A DNA stretch of 64,000 nucleotides. Origin: Armillaria gallica. Lineage: Eukaryota > Basidiomycota > Agaricomycetes > Agaricales > Physalacriaceae. Location of the stretch: positions 7,502,001 to 7,566,000 of the forward strand of contig JBANDB010000001.1 in NCBI GenBank assembly GCA_037576215.1, read 5' to 3'. Below are positions 43,200-54,780 of this stretch, in pieces. Positions within the stretch are counted from its first letter, which is position 1; every line of letters begins with the position of its first letter. Under the pieces are notes generated by a model. That model searched no databases. It saw only the letters and a list, made by a program, of their open reading frames with translations, and had not been told where the DNA came from. The translations under genes and the position numbers were made by a program.

Positions 43200-46100
43200 A
43201 TGTCATCCTCTGAGCCTCCAGCACTATCCAGCTTAGAGATGTTACTCTCGGTTATTCCTAAGGATGTCATAGAAAAGTATAGAGACATGGTGAGCTCCCT
43301 ACTACCTCATGGTGGCAGCCCTTGAACGTACATCTAGCATTTTCCTGCGGCACTTGTGGCTATTCGACCTGATTTTTTCGACGCCTCAAATGCGGCATCT
43401 TGGGTGGTAGAGAGCTCTCTTTTGCCATGGTACACGAAGTATATCCAAGAGACATCTGTGTCCAATACACGCAGTTCTGCAGTCCCTTCAGCATCTTCAC
43501 TGAGCTCTCCTGTGAATTCCGTTCCAGCGACTCCATCTTCTATCCCTGTCCTGCCAGCAGCTAGCATCCAGTCAACCTCTCGTGTCCGAGCATCTTCAAC
43601 TTCTATCCCAATCACGCCAGCAGCAAAGCTGAACCACTTTTCAGAATTCACTTTTCGTCAGCCCTTGCCACATCCCACGTCCGAGTCTGCCAATCACACA
43701 GGACGACAGACATCAAATCATTCCACGGATGTCAAAGTAGAGCTCTCTGACACTGAGGACGATGTTCTAGTCTCTGATATCACATTGGCAAGAATCTTGG
43801 CTAGCTCAAGAAAGCGAAAACGAAAATCGGGTTACAGTGGGAGCTCAGCTATGCCTATCAATATCTCTGACGATTCTGAGCCTGAAGTCCCTACTGAATC
43901 ATCACCGATCATCTCTCATGCAAAACAAAAGCGAAAACGACATGTTGCGCCAGGTTCTACGTCGGATAGGATTAAACTCTCAAGGGAATCGGATATTGGA
44001 CAGCTCAAGACAGTTACAGAGCTCCAGCGATGTTGGGCAATCCCTCGATACAATTCTGAAGCACAGGATTTCGGTTATCTGATCGATCTCTCTGATGAAG
44101 TGGATCCTCCTGTTGATAGAAAGGGTGAACCGATTCCCATGATCACCAGGATCAAGGACGCTGTAAGTTCCTCTTGATGCTTATTATTTTCACTCAATGT
44201 TCATCTTGCCTAATAGGACCAGGATTCATGGGGTGGCGGCTCCGGTGGTTCATCAAAGAATGCACCTTTCGTTCCTTTCTTTGGTGAACGGTGTCAAGTA
44301 GCATCACACATTTGCAGTGGTGTATCTCACTGCGAGTTTGTGAAAGCAGATATGCTCAAGGACGTAGTCCGATATGAGCCTGACCATCTTCAGCGTCAGG
44401 AATGGTGGGACGCAGAGAGGAAACTCAACGAGGTTCAAGGAGACAGTTCGACGGTCACAGTGCAAGCGTGAGTATTTAAATACGTCTCTCTCTTGGTTAT
44501 TCTCAAGGTATTTCTTGCTAGCTACTATCAGAAAGTACATAACATACCCTGCCCACATATCGATGCAGAAACTGGAGCAAAATGCCCTGGGATGGCAGTA
44601 CTGTGTCCTTTGAAGCAGGTGAGACCGATTTCCTTTAGACGTTGCAAAGACGATAATGTTTACATCATTCCAGAAAAACCTTGATGGACAGAAGCACTTC
44701 ATCGGCTGTTCAGACTACAAGGTTGGAGAAAAGGATCATCGCTTCGTAACCATCCATCAGGGTATCAATGCGAGACTCCTTGAAGAATTGTTCAGGGATG
44801 GCAAATTCTCTCAAGCAACTCTTGCTCGCCGCCGGGAAGTGATCCCTGATAGTGATTGCGCATATGTGGTCCTTCCTCGGAATGCAAGAGGAAGGAAAGA
44901 GTGTCGTTTGTAACTTCTCTTCGACTTGTCTTCTAAAAGCTGATTGTTCTCCAGCATACTCACATATTACGAATGATGGTGAACCTGTGACAGGTCACCT
45001 TGTTCAACATCCTTGTCCAGCACGCATCAAAATTTATGCACCCGTGGATCCTTCAATCAAGAAAGCGATCATTGTTCTCACCGGATACCACAATCATCCG
45101 ATGCCCGCTGTGAAAAAGGTATCTCAGGAAGGGAGAGATATGTATGCGAAAGCGGTCAAGGAGTATGGTGTTACGGGAGCTTCTGCTGTGAAAGTTGATA
45201 GTGGTGAGCCTCTGTTGTAAATAGATCCGTTTGCTATACTTTAATATACCTTTCTTTATTTTAAGTGCGAACCACTAAGAATCTTATGGGAGACAGCCCA
45301 GCTGATTACGATCCGGCATTGGCCAACAATCGGCAACGTGCTAAGATTATCCGGCATGTGAGAAAGTCTGAGCATCCTTATGGAACAGATATTGAGGGTA
45401 TGTAGGTTATTTTGGTCTCATTCCGAAGTTATTTCTTATGCCCTTTTAAAAGGAGTCTTTGCACGGCAGTTGAAAGACTCACATGAATTACCGGCTGAGA
45501 AGCGATACATTCACGAGATCCACATCTCTGATCCAGAATCAGATGCAGGGAATGTCATTGTTACGATGTTTGCTGAACTTGCAGAGCTTTTTCATAGAGC
45601 TCGTACAACTCTGCATGACAACACATATAAGCGCATACAAGATCCAAAATGGAAGGAGTGGGAAGTCGTTGTCTGGAACTCTCGACTGAACCGAAGTACT
45701 AATTCTACAATTTGTGTGGTCTAATATTATGTACTGATACTGTTATCCATAGGGGTGACTGTAGCGTGGTTATATATGGACCGTGAGACTCGATCTGCAT
45801 TTCGTCTTGTATGGCGGCTCCTCTGGGACACCGTCAAGAGGATCACTCACCGTGAAGTAAGATTCAAGGCTTTGCATGGTGATGGTATTGCCACGATTCT
45901 TGTTGATGGAAGTCATCCACAAATCATGGGATGCGGAGATGATCTTGTCCAGCGAAATCTAGAGATTCATGAATCCCAGAGGTTATTTTCTGACGAGGAT
46001 CCGGCTAGCATTGTCACTCGAATCATGAGAATATGCCTGGTTCATCTTGATAGGTACGTAACATCTCATTTTGCTGTAAAGGATTGTATCAAAACTGATG

Positions 46101-46902
46101 GATGCCAATCAGGAATTTCGACAAATTGGCTCATCACTTGACAAGAGAAGAAAAAGAGATGGTGTGTAGCATTCGACACCTTGAAGATCCGAATAAGGTT
46201 CTGGAGTACTGGGACTGGTGCGAAAGCAACGTAAACCCGCATATTCGTGGTAAGTTACTAAAGCATTCATCTATTCTACGTACATAGTCCCTAACTCTTT
46301 GAATAGACTGGAGCGCCAATAAAAGAGGCCAACCATATTTTGTTGCTCTCATTAATGAGCATCATACTAAAATTCCAGAAGAGGATTGGTATCTTAGCCC
46401 AAGCGATACCAATATGAATGAAAGCGCACATCCCTACACTAATTTGCGAACGGGAACTCATCTCACTCTTGCAGACGGGATCGAATCGTAAGAATCATAC
46501 CTTTTACTACAAGTCTTCGCGTTCTTGATCGTTTCCTCTAGGGCTCGAATCGTTGATGCTGGATCCATTAATGACATGAAACGATGTGAACGCGAGCATG
46601 ACCTCGGCAAACAAAACAAGAATACCGTCATTCAACGGCACAACGAAAATCTACGACGTCGTTTTAACGCTGGTCGCCGGACACAGGAGATTAATCAAGA
46701 TATCACCACTCTTTCTCAGGCAGATGAAGCAGTTGCTTCTGCGACTTCAGATCACAAAGCTGCTATTGCTGAGCTCTCTCGACTCAAGGACCTCAAGAAA
46801 CAGCTTCATCTTCCTCGAGGCACCCAAACGGAGTACGACACTGCCATCAAAGAAGCTGATACCTGTCGTGCAGAAGCCTATCGGGCTCTCCAAAAAGCCT
46901 AG
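43200..46902 (+). CDS. MULE-type transposase-derived protein with WRKY/GCM1-like zinc finger
   Basis: Twelve exons join in frame to 1032 codons: 43200-43289, 43338-44162, 44217-44467, 44522-44618, 44674-44905, 44955-45203, 45266-45397, 45453-45695, 45753-46053, 46113-46249, 46307-46487, 46542-46902. The N-terminus is Ser/Pro-rich with a SUMO-interaction-like INISDDSE and basic RKRKRKSG and KQKRKRH. A first Cys cluster spans CPHIDAETGAKCPGMAVLCP to H-F-I-G-C. A WRKY/GCM1-like finger follows (K-E-C-P-Y-S-H, H-P-C-P-A-R, ending TGYHNHPMP). Then come DDE-candidate motifs: LHDNTYKRI, DRETRSAFRLVWRLLW, ILVDGSHPQIMGCGDD, MNESAHPYTN. The last exon is coiled-coil-like. Intron richness and an intact frame argue for a domesticated or recently active gene. 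The start could also be at 43110. The TAG at 46900-46902 is followed by 155 open codons in frame. Confidence 0.75.
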
Positions 46903-47367
46903 GATCATAACCGAACTCTTAGAAGCTCAGTCTCAGTTCCTCGCGGTCTTCGAACCAAGCTTTCAAGTGGACAGGCACTGCCAGGGAAGTCAGCTCTTGC
47001 AGATACAGCGTATGATACCATCTTGGACGACTCCATGGGCTTCAACACACCTTCCAATGGCATAGATACCACCCCAGACAACAACGACTTCCAACCCTTT
47101 ACCGATGTCACCAATGTGAACAAACGTGACCAGCAGTCTGTTAATTCAGCTGCCTTCGAACCTACCTTAGACAATGTCAATGGCCCTGATGGAATCAGGC
47201 CGGCTATTTCATGTTCTGATGGTTACGAATGCTCCGGCGAGATACCCGATACGACGGAAATTCATTGTTCCACATCAATACTGCCATGGATGGACCCAGG
47301 CGAGCATGGACCACTGGACTATCTTGATTCATGGTATTTGCGAAATGGAGGGAGTACAATACTTTGA
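46903..47367 (+). CDS. in-frame continuation behind the TAG of the MULE-derived gene
   Basis: This is open in the same frame as the last exon of the preceding gene for 155 codons, beginning DHNRTLRSSVSVPRG and ending at the TGA at 47365-47367. It is Asp/Asn/Ser/Thr-rich with no recognised domain. Explanations: a recent CAG-to-TAG mutation splitting one protein, stop-codon readthrough, or removal of the TAG as the 3' end of an unrecognised intron (CCTAG fits an acceptor, but the only nearby donor would give an intron of about 44 nt). Chance openness over 155 codons is unlikely. Confidence 0.5.
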   Translation, partial: DHNRTLRSSVSVPRGLRTKLSSGQALPGKSALADTAYDTILDDSMGFNTPSNGIDTTPDNNDFQPFTDVTNVNKRDQQSVNSAAFEPTLDNVNGPDGIRPAISCSDGYECSGEIPDTTEIHCSTSILPWMDPGEHGPLDYLDSWYLRNGGSTIL

Positions 47368-47864
47368 ACTGTTTATCATTTTTGGGATTTAGTAGACGAA
47401 ATGAACATTTATTCAGTGAATATCATACACGTGAGGGGAAGAATGCGCTCTGCACATTGGTGGCAGCAATGCTCACTGACTTAGCGTTGAAAAAGTGATC
47501 ATGCCGGCGCACCGGGCCGCAATGTGTGGGCGGGACTTGCGCCCTAGTAACAGAAATGTCGGGCTTAGAGACCAAAATGGTAGTAGTAGCGCTAGTGGCA
47601 CTGAGTAGCACCTAGTACGACTCATCCCATTTCGGTGGCACCAGGTAGGACTGGTGGGACTCGGTTTCGCCGGTCCGAGTCCAATCGTACAGATTTGGAC
47701 CACACCCCAGAAAAAGTTGTCATTGTATAGCCCAATCTTACAATTTTTCAACGAATCTCTTTACAGCTCCGTAATCTCCTCCTACGCCACCTATTGTCTG
47801 AATTCAAATAGGTTTAGGGGAAACGTACATGAACGACATTTGGCGGCTGGCCTCTATGTATAGC
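47368..47864. other. downstream flank, no gene recognised
   Basis: Contains TAGTACGACT and GGACTGGTGGGACTCGG motifs resembling those upstream of the MULE-derived gene, possibly degenerate subterminal repeats of the ancestral element. No coding frame. Confidence 0.3.
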
Positions 47865-48024
47865 TATCGCCTTTGTTGTTGATAGGAATTATCGTCACGT
47901 CGAATTCACCAAACCTGTCGTCGATCTCCTTGAATGCTTGACACACAGGCTGCTCTTCCTCATCAACCCCATCCATGACAGATCGGTATCGTGTATCACC
48001 AGAGATATACACAAAAGCACCTTA
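47865..48024 (-). pseudogene. NAPE-PLD-like hydrolase fragment 1 (minus strand)
   Basis: The minus strand reads AFVYISGDTRYRSVMDGVDE, then Q-P-V-C and AFKEIDDRFGEFDVTIIPI. This is the GDT(G)Y...F.EI..RFG.FD...IPI segment of NAPE-PLD-type metallo-beta-lactamase-fold phospholipase D, which hydrolyses N-acyl-phosphatidylethanolamines. The GAYEPR segment that should follow is missing. It is the only fragment of this family on the minus strand. Confidence 0.7.
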
Positions 48025-48590
48025 GATTACTACTGAAATGATATGCACGTGGTTGACCTTTCCAGATCGTACAAATCGTTCGGCTCTGTTCACCGTCCTC
48101 CACCTAGTCAGAGTCACCTAGCTCAAGGACCTGTGTAAAAGGAGGTCTGGGGTACTGTAAGCTGGTGGGACAGATAACGGCAAGCAAGGATAAACTACAT
48201 CACCCGTATCGTTGGAGGACGACAATCTGGCAGGGTATGTTTCCGGATCTCGCCCAAGGGCAAGTGTTACAAGTCGAGGTCCTTCAATTTTCTCTAGATT
48301 CATGTATCCAATATGTAACCTGCATATCTGGAGGTTTCGCCCGACATCGAACTTATGCAACATCGTTTTATCGCTCTCAATCACAATCAGCATCGATATA
48401 TCAACCTCTTACTCGCATACTACCTCCACCATCACCTCGTACCTTCCTCCCACTTTCCCCCTTTCATCTCCTCATACCTCGTCATTACTACCGACGGACA
48501 GGGGAGTGTTATCTCTGCGTAGCCTAAGCCATCCCGCATGGCAGATCCTGCGGTGCAGGTACCTCCACCTGTCATCTTCTTCAAACATCC
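48025..48590. other. no gene recognised
   Basis: GC-balanced DNA without a supported reading frame; possible remnants of the NAPE-PLD-like fragment's upstream part on the minus strand near 48040-48120. The overlapping frames at 48165-48527 and 48212-48757 are Ser/Pro/His-rich and lack motifs. Confidence 0.3.
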
Positions 48591-48594
48591 CCGC

Positions 48595-48774
48595 ATGCCG
48601 TCTGACCAAACGACGAGACATAGAAGCACGTCGAGAGTTTCATGCTGCTTCATCACGTCTCCTTCATTCGGCATCATTGTTCCGGTCTTATGCACAACTC
48701 TCATTATTACACTACATCAGGGTGGCAAGGTTGAGTATGTCAGGCATTCGGATTTGAGGGACACAAATAGAACT
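48595..48774 (+). pseudogene. orphan first exon of the DUF4436-like membrane protein family
   Basis: The frame reads C-C-F-I-T-S then FGIIVPVLCTTLIITLHQGG and ends D-T-N-R-T directly before GTAAGAC. The paralogue at 62589-62780 reads FRCFITSLLFIIIIPTLWIA and ends M-N-R-T before GTAAGG. The same transmembrane anchor, same end and same splice donor identify a copy of exon 1. The following exons were not found, so it is a fragment. Confidence 0.65.
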
Positions 48775-49290
48775 GTAAGACTCCTTGCGCGTTCCTTGTC
48801 ATCCACTGCTATCCAGAAGCTAGGCTAAATACGAATGGCGGTGCTGTCAATAACTCGACTTCAGTGCAACTGTACTAGTATTCAGTTATAGTGACGAACT
48901 CGAGGAAGGAATACGCCCAATTTATCGATTCCTGCATCAATCGTCATCATACCTTCAGTGCTATGACTGACCCGAGGTACCCAATCGACCGTAGTGAGAT
49001 GAGGTATGCCACACATATCTTCTAGCATCGTGACAGAAATTCGTCCCCTTTTCTAAATGTGTCCGTACTTGAGTCTAGGATCAATCAGTCAGTTTCCAAA
49101 CGAAGAGACTGAAAAGAATACGGCTACTCGCTTGTGCTTGAGCTCGAGTATCTCCATTCAGCGACTAGATGTACATTAACGCATTTGATCCTTCTCGGAC
49201 GCCTGGGCATGTGTACCGAAAGTGGGGTCCGTGTAACACCGTTTGGGGGTGCTCTTTGAATGGCGGTGCTGTTTCGGAGTCAGAGGGTAA
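48775..49290. other. no gene recognised
   Basis: Short incoherent frames only. A plus-strand piece, FIDSCINRHHTFSAMTDPRY, lies at about 48920-48979, of unknown origin. Confidence 0.3.
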
Positions 49291-49294
49291 ACAT

Positions 49295-49865
49295 CACGTA
49301 CCCTTGCTTTCGGGACAACGGTCCGTCTTCACGAGTCTTCAAGCAATATCAGCAGCAGTAGGCCATCCAAAAGGGCTGGATAAAGGTAACGTTTCTCTAC
49401 TGTCATGAGAACGAAACTTGAAGCGATCAGTGTATAGAACGATGACAGGAAGGTGAGATCACTCGCCTTTGCTTACGGTGCAAGGATACATTGTCTCAAA
49501 ACAATGTGAGCGGTGACAAGCTGTCGTATGGTTGGTTTCTTCAGACATAAGAAGAAAGAGTTCAACGGATAGAACATCGATATGAAGCTAAGATGAATTA
49601 CCTTTGCTTGCAGGACGGCGATTCCTAGTCCCGAAGCAAGATCGCTGCAGGCAAAATGTTAACGCGTGCGTGAACAAAGTACTTTCTTGCTGCAGTGAAT
49701 CCTTGAGAGAAAGTACCAGGGTATCAGTATTTAGAACGACGAGAGGAAGGCAAGATGACTCACCCTTGCTCATAGGATAATGATCCATCGTCGCGGTACA
49801 ATGCCCAGGTAATCCGCAAGGCTGATGATCATTTTTCATCTTGCAGCAGTGCCATCTTATCGGAG
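49295..49865 (-). repeat. four exon-like repeats, about 150-bp period
   Basis: On the minus strand four units end with similar coding-plus-donor sequence: GAGCAAGG before GTGAGTCATC (about 49765), GCAAAGG before TAATTCATC (about 49605), GCAAAGG before CGAGTGATC (about 49465) and AAGCAAGG before GTACGTGATG (about 49303). The encoded ends are related: RDDGSLSYEQG, ESPSCKQR, SLHRKQR, REDGPLSRKQG. Spacing is about 140-160 bp. This looks like a gene with tandemly duplicated small exons, now decaying. The family was not recognised. Confidence 0.4.
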
Positions 49866-50755
49866 ATAAATATTTTACCTGCGAAACGGCATGAAATACA
49901 AACAGCTGATCAGCGAGTGGAAGTTAGTAAACTAAGCACCAAGACATCTCCGTCCGTTCTAATTTCTCTCTGTAATGGTAGGGTCCTATCCCTGAGCGCC
50001 TGAGCACTCTTCATGCAATTCTGTTAATTTTATAAGATGGGCGTCTAAATACATCGGAACATCTTAGTGAGGAGAGCTCGACATCGGAGTCATGGTCGAC
50101 TCACTTCATTTACGGACATAGACCCAGACTACTGTCATGGACGACATCAATTCTTGTATGTCCTGAGATGACAAGTATTAGCAAGCCGAAGAAAATGGGT
50201 GCTGAGAAAAATGGGGGAAAGAATTGTCAGCAATCATAACCGAGGCAAACTGCTGAGATTTGACTCTGGGTGGATCTTATAAAAAAAATAATCCGGGCCA
50301 TTATGCATCCTGCATCGTTTGTGAGATTTTGATGAGCGGCAAGTCGACGCCGATTAGGTTGCGGGCAGAGCCGGCACCGTGGCACTGGAAGCCCGCCATT
50401 TTTGGAAATGACCTATGTCATCATTACCGCGCTTCCCTCGAACCATGTACAGAACTAGGGCATAAGTTCCATTCCTTTCTATCAGAGCGCCATCTGATCC
50501 AAAGCTGTGTTCCTCATTCTTATACGAGGACAAGAACAAGGAGGACGCCGCCCAACACATTGGACCTCTGACAAGGTTGGTATGGTTCCAGACACCGTGG
50601 CGGAGTTGGAGGGCGAACGGGAGGATGAATGCACTGAGTACAGTGTGTTTTTGCTCCTAATATTTCGCCACTGACCACTTAACAGCCAACCACGTCATTA
50701 TGTGGGAATAACTTCGATTCCTGTGAGGATAACGACGCGTAGTACGGAAAGGCGA
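49866..50755. other. no intact gene; leads into the hydrolase fragment array
   Basis: From about 50525 a module recurring through 50.5-59.5 kb begins (ACATTGGACCTCTGA... and a later GAGTACAGTGTGTTTTTGCTCC-type piece); its closest relative is at about 58745-58900. The translation of the module is uncertain. Nothing recognised before 50525. Confidence 0.3.
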
Positions 50756-50756
50756 A

Positions 50757-50929
50757 ATCGAGGCGACATGGTTGGCCGACGCGTACTCCCTTATCCGACT
50801 GCCGTGTGCGTCTTCGCTAGGGAGAGGCGCGAAGGTGCTTTTGACCCCGTATTCAGCGATAAATGTTCGCCCAGCCAGTTTCTCGGCCCGAAGAAAAACA
50901 CGAACCACCGTACAAGTTTGAAAATACAC
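50757..50929 (+). pseudogene. NAPE-PLD-like hydrolase fragment 2
   Basis: One frame gives IEATWLADAYSLIRLPCASS then LGRGAKVLL; after a one-base shift the next frame gives FDPVFSDKCSPSQFLGPKK to the TAG at 50930-50932. The two together match the family order (V-x-A-T-W-L-G-H-A, then F-D-P-V-F-S-D-R-C-S-P-S-Q-x-L-G-P-K-R). The His of the G-H-A motif is Asp here. No HxHxDH follows. Confidence 0.8.
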
Positions 50930-51129
50930 TAGAGGTGGATTGATGTTGTTAGCTTATTTAATCGTTACGAACAGTACGCGCCATCCTCCCTAATCTCGTC
51001 ACACGCTAACCCTCTTCTAGCATAGAAACTCATCCCGATTCTAAACACTCTGCTCAAACGCACGCGCCCAATCCACATCTTCGCCATGCTAACCCTATCC
51101 AAGGATCACGCGCATGCACTTTACTAGCG

Positions 51130-51520
51130 GGAACCCCGACGCGTAGAGATACCTGCACGTCTTTCAAAGACTATGAGGTGTGGTTCCAGAGTCGGTGGTT
51201 GAGCTATAGGACAAACAAGACTATGGATGTCCCAAGTATGGTGCGTATTTGGGTTCTGGGTCTCGTGGGTTTTCATCGCTTCATCGCTGATCATTAACAT
51301 TGGATAGCTCGCCCATCTCATTCACAGCAAACCTCTTGTCGGGATTTCTCGCGATTACGCTATACACGGTTCCTCGTCAAGTGTCCATTTATCGCCTCGC
51401 TAGGAGGCGTACGAGGATGTTTGACCCTGCCGATCTTTCAGCCTGAAGAGTATATTGTCATCATCAGCACAATGGGCGCCATCCTCTGCAGCTCCGTCGC
51501 CTACTCGCCTGTCCTAGCCT
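51130..51520 (+). pseudogene. NAPE-PLD-like hydrolase fragment 3
   Basis: Begins with the recurrent module ACGTCTTTCAAAGACTA (51158) and the GATAGCTCGCCCAT piece. Then comes the equivalent of the A-T-W-L to F-D-P region (about 51330-51450: TRMFDPADLSA in one frame, QPEEYIVII in another). Frames change several times, and no catalytic motif remains. Confidence 0.5.
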
Positions 51521-51689
51521 GACACAGATCATAATAATATCCATGCTTTTCGAATGGACATGTGCACTGCACTTCTCTGCTCGCATGAATCGTGGGGGTA
51601 TATAAGGCACGCCTGAGACTAATCACCCCAAACAAACGGACCCGCCCACCGAATATCTGATCGCACGCATACTGTTTGGATGCTGGACA

Positions 51690-52080
51690 TGTGCAGATAC
51701 CCAGCACGTCTTTCAAAGATAAGCAAGTGTAGTTGAAGAATCCGTGACCGAGCTAGAGGACCAATGAAGAATTAGATGGAGTGATTATGGGCTCTGTTCG
51801 TTCCCTTGGACTTGTGGGTTTCCGTCGCTGATCGGTGGATAGCTCGCCTATTTCTTACGCAGGGAACCTCAAGTCGGGTTTCCTCGCTGTTGCACCATAC
51901 GCGGTTCCCGGTCAAGTTTCTGCTCATTGTGTAGCCAGTTGCGAGGGTACTTTTCAACCAGCTAATAGATGCTCCCATGGCTAGTCGTTCAGGCTGAACA
52001 GCATGTCGTCGTCAGCCCAGTATGTGCCGTCCTCTTCAGCTCCGTCCTGTGCTCACCTTTCCTAGTGTGATAACATCACA
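51690..52080 (+). pseudogene. NAPE-PLD-like hydrolase fragment 4
   Basis: Same module order as the previous fragment, about 550 bp further on: ACGTCTTTCAAAGATAAGC (51708), GGATAGCTCGCCTAT (about 51836), GGTTCCCGGTCAAGTTTCTGC (about 51902) and GAGGGTACTTTTCAACC (about 51943). More degraded than fragment 2; recognised by DNA similarity to its neighbours rather than by protein motifs. Confidence 0.45.
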
Positions 52081-52159
52081 TCCCCGCTCTTTGAATGGAA
52101 ACACGCGCCGCACATCTTGTTTTCTTAGCATCGAAACGTGAATGAAATCGATGAGTTTA

Positions 52160-52890
52160 TCTAAAGGATATGCCCATACACTCGGTTAGATGCGTGGCGA
52201 TCCCGGGGACGTCCTTCCCGTTAGCTTGTACCCCGCCTAACATTTTTCGAGGCTGTGCCCTTCCATTAGGGAAAGATACTTGGGTGAAAGTCGGTGATTC
52301 AGGGAAAGAGAATAGTTTGGTGGATCAGATCTGGCTGCGGGTAGGTGCAATAGTTCTTTCGGTTTCGTTGACTTATTTTCTTCCGGTGCTTATGAGCCAA
52401 GGCGGTCAACCTCCGCTATACATCGTGCACCCCATGATAGCGTTTGAATGGTCAAACTCAAGCCGAGCAAGGTTGATGCTACGCGCTGGCGGTGAGCTGT
52501 CTTTTATTTCTTTGGGTACGTGCAGTCCTTATCGGTGTTTCGTTATGTTGATGATCGGCTAGGGCGTACAAACCGAGATGGTTCATGCGAACTATTTGTC
52601 TACATCATGCACTGCAAGATAGCATCCGCATGTTCGGGGATATCAGGTGAAGAAGGCCGTCGCGATACGTTGAAGGTGATTTTTCTTTTTTTATGCCTTT
52701 TGTTGCCATGCCTTATTCGCCTCTAGGATGTGATTCCTAACCCCGGAAGAGGTTACTGAGCCACCAAAGAGGCTGGCTGACGAGGGCAAGAAGATTGATA
52801 TCAATGCGGTCGATTTTATTGTCAGAATATTGGCAAGACAAAATACTTCTAATTCTCCATCTACTATTATGCGACTGCTCATATATTCTA
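52160..52890 (+). pseudogene. NAPE-PLD-like hydrolase fragment 5 (C-terminal half)
   Basis: Motifs in order: a C-T-P-x-Q-H-F-S-like piece (about 52219-52245), SSGAYEPRRSTSAIHRAPHD then S-V (about 52379-52443), YKPRWFMRTICLHHALQDSI then RMFGDIR (about 52567-52650), and EEVTEPPKRLADEGKKID (about 52748-52800) with an ending shifted by one base to I-G-K-T-K-Y-F-stop (about 52836-52860). These match I-G-A-Y-E-P-R-W-F-M..H..P.DSV, I-H-x-D, and the E-P-P and G-E-T tail of NAPE-PLD. The G-A-Y-P-R region occurs twice, so two copies are fused or the fragment is internally duplicated. Confidence 0.78.
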
Positions 52891-53079
52891 AGTAAAATCA
52901 CAGGCGGATGCCACAGCTAACCCCTCAGCGCGAGTCGTCTATGCACAAGATCAAAATCGACGATTACCGCAAAGAAGCAGTCTTCTAGAACTACCGGCAT
53001 TTCAGTAAGGGCACCGACTTGGGGCATCAAGCCGAGATTAAAGAACGCGGTTGGGCCATACCTGTTTCCTCGGCGAGTT

Positions 53080-53570
53080 GTCCCTTTGTCGCATCGCTAG
53101 GGAAAACGGCGAGGGTGCTGCTCAATCTTGTTTTCATGTTTGCCTTGCCAGTTTAGCCAGTTTATCGACGTAAAGAGGTAGGTACATCGAACAATTGTGT
53201 AAGATTGAGGATATACCGGAGGTCGATGCTGTTGTCATTAGCATTTCACTGGTGGAGGGCTGTTTCACCAGGGAAAGACCCTCCCGTTGAGCTAGGCCGT
53301 TGAGGCTAAGGGTGAGAAGGCCTATCTCGCCGTTGATATCGGGTACCTATCTGTCGAAGATGGAGAAGACGAGGTGGAGAGACCGTTGTCTCCTGCGTTT
53401 AAGGAGATTGGAGACCATTTCGGTGGTTTAGATTTGGCGATGATTCCGACTATGAGGTACATGCTGTTTTTCTTTGCATTTCGTCATCTCATGTCCTTCC
53501 GATGCGCACCAGCCAGGGTTTCTTCCGTTATTGACCCTGGATATCATGCAATTGTTAGGTGGACGTCAGG
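53080..53570 (+). pseudogene. NAPE-PLD-like hydrolase fragment 6
   Basis: The frame gives CKIEDIPEVDAVVIS (about 53196-53240), which matches the segment directly before the metal-binding HxHxDH, but the motif itself is replaced (I-S-L-V-E-G). Further on come V-D-I-G-Y-L-S-V-E-D-G-E-D-E and FKEIGDHFGGLDLAMIPT (about 53398-53452), ending before a GTACATGC splice-donor-like site. The G-D-T metal motif reads V-D-I. Not functional. Confidence 0.78.
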
Positions 53571-54780
53571 TTAATTCGGTTAGTGAAGATTAAGACTCAC
53601 TTATCGATATCACACTACAGCTCGAATGAACTATGCTATTACTGAAGAGACGCTAGCATATTTTATTGGTCATTCTGCGGCTCAGAGAACTCCACTGCAT
53701 AGTCCGAAACCGATAGTATAAATGAATGCTAGACTGCGTTCGGGGACTGGTACTAGCAGAATCCATCATTGTGTTGCGTTCATGGGTTTCAGAGCTTCGA
53801 CATGGGAACTTAAAGCTTGTTCACATTCTTCAAGCTTATGCCTTCCTCAACGCGGTTTATGATTCAGTATCTGCGCCAGTCTTCGCTTTCAGTCCCAGTT
53901 TTTCAATGCGTGGATCAACACCTGTCGGTATCAGCTGACAACAGTCGTTGGTACCTGCTGTAGCACATTGTATAATTTATTCTTCTCTGTTGACCTTCCG
54001 GACACCTATAGCCATCGCTAAGCATTAGCCACAGTTACTTCTAACCCCATCGGGTTGATGAGCTTTCGTAATGCGACAGCCCGTGAAAATATCCAAATCT
54101 CCTGCGTCAGAGTGTTCACTCAATATTTTGACAGAAACTGCCTGATTCCTTCTTGAAAATTTGCTACACTCAGCGATATATTGATTGCTAACGCGGTAGG
54201 TAATCATGGACCATGTTTTAACGATAGCCCTGTCTAAAGTATAGCCTTTATTTATGTTATCGTCTCGCTAAAGAAAAAGTGCTGTTGCAGAAGGTGACAC
54301 CACTATCTTCCCGCTACGCCACGGCGCTCTTAGAAGCTTTAGTTCGCTCTTCACATTTCACAGACGCCCTGTAGTGCTACTTACGATGCATGAATTAGAC
54401 GCGTTAATTTCGGTCTTAAGGCACTATCATCGACTGAAACTGGATTTACAACACATAACGTACAGGTCTAGTAGATTTTTAGACTCAGGACCTCGAGAGA
54501 CTCGATTATGTCACGCACACAAATGATGTCACCTCAGAAAGGAAATGCATTTGATCGAACGCAAATACAATTTATTTAAACACGTGCATATCAACGCAAA
54601 TGCAAATGCAAATGGAGACTCGCAAGGGAATGCAAGCTCGCAAGGGGAAAACGCAAAATTCTACGTGCGCTAACTCTCTTCTAGCATAGACATCCATCCT
54701 TTGTCTAAACAGCCATTGAATGCACCCGCACAGGCCATACTAGGCATACCGAAGGATCAAGTGCACATACTGGTCTGGTA
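53571..54780. other. no gene recognised
   Basis: A short GCAAAT tandem stretch (about 54597-54615) and related GCAAG pieces lie at 54600-54650. No coding frame is supported; 53726-53938 is open but motif-free. Confidence 0.35.

Noticed and set aside
48165..48757. Overlapping Ser/Pro/His-rich frames of 120 and 181 codons as genes
   Set aside because: They overlap each other and the orphan membrane-protein exon in different frames and have no motif.
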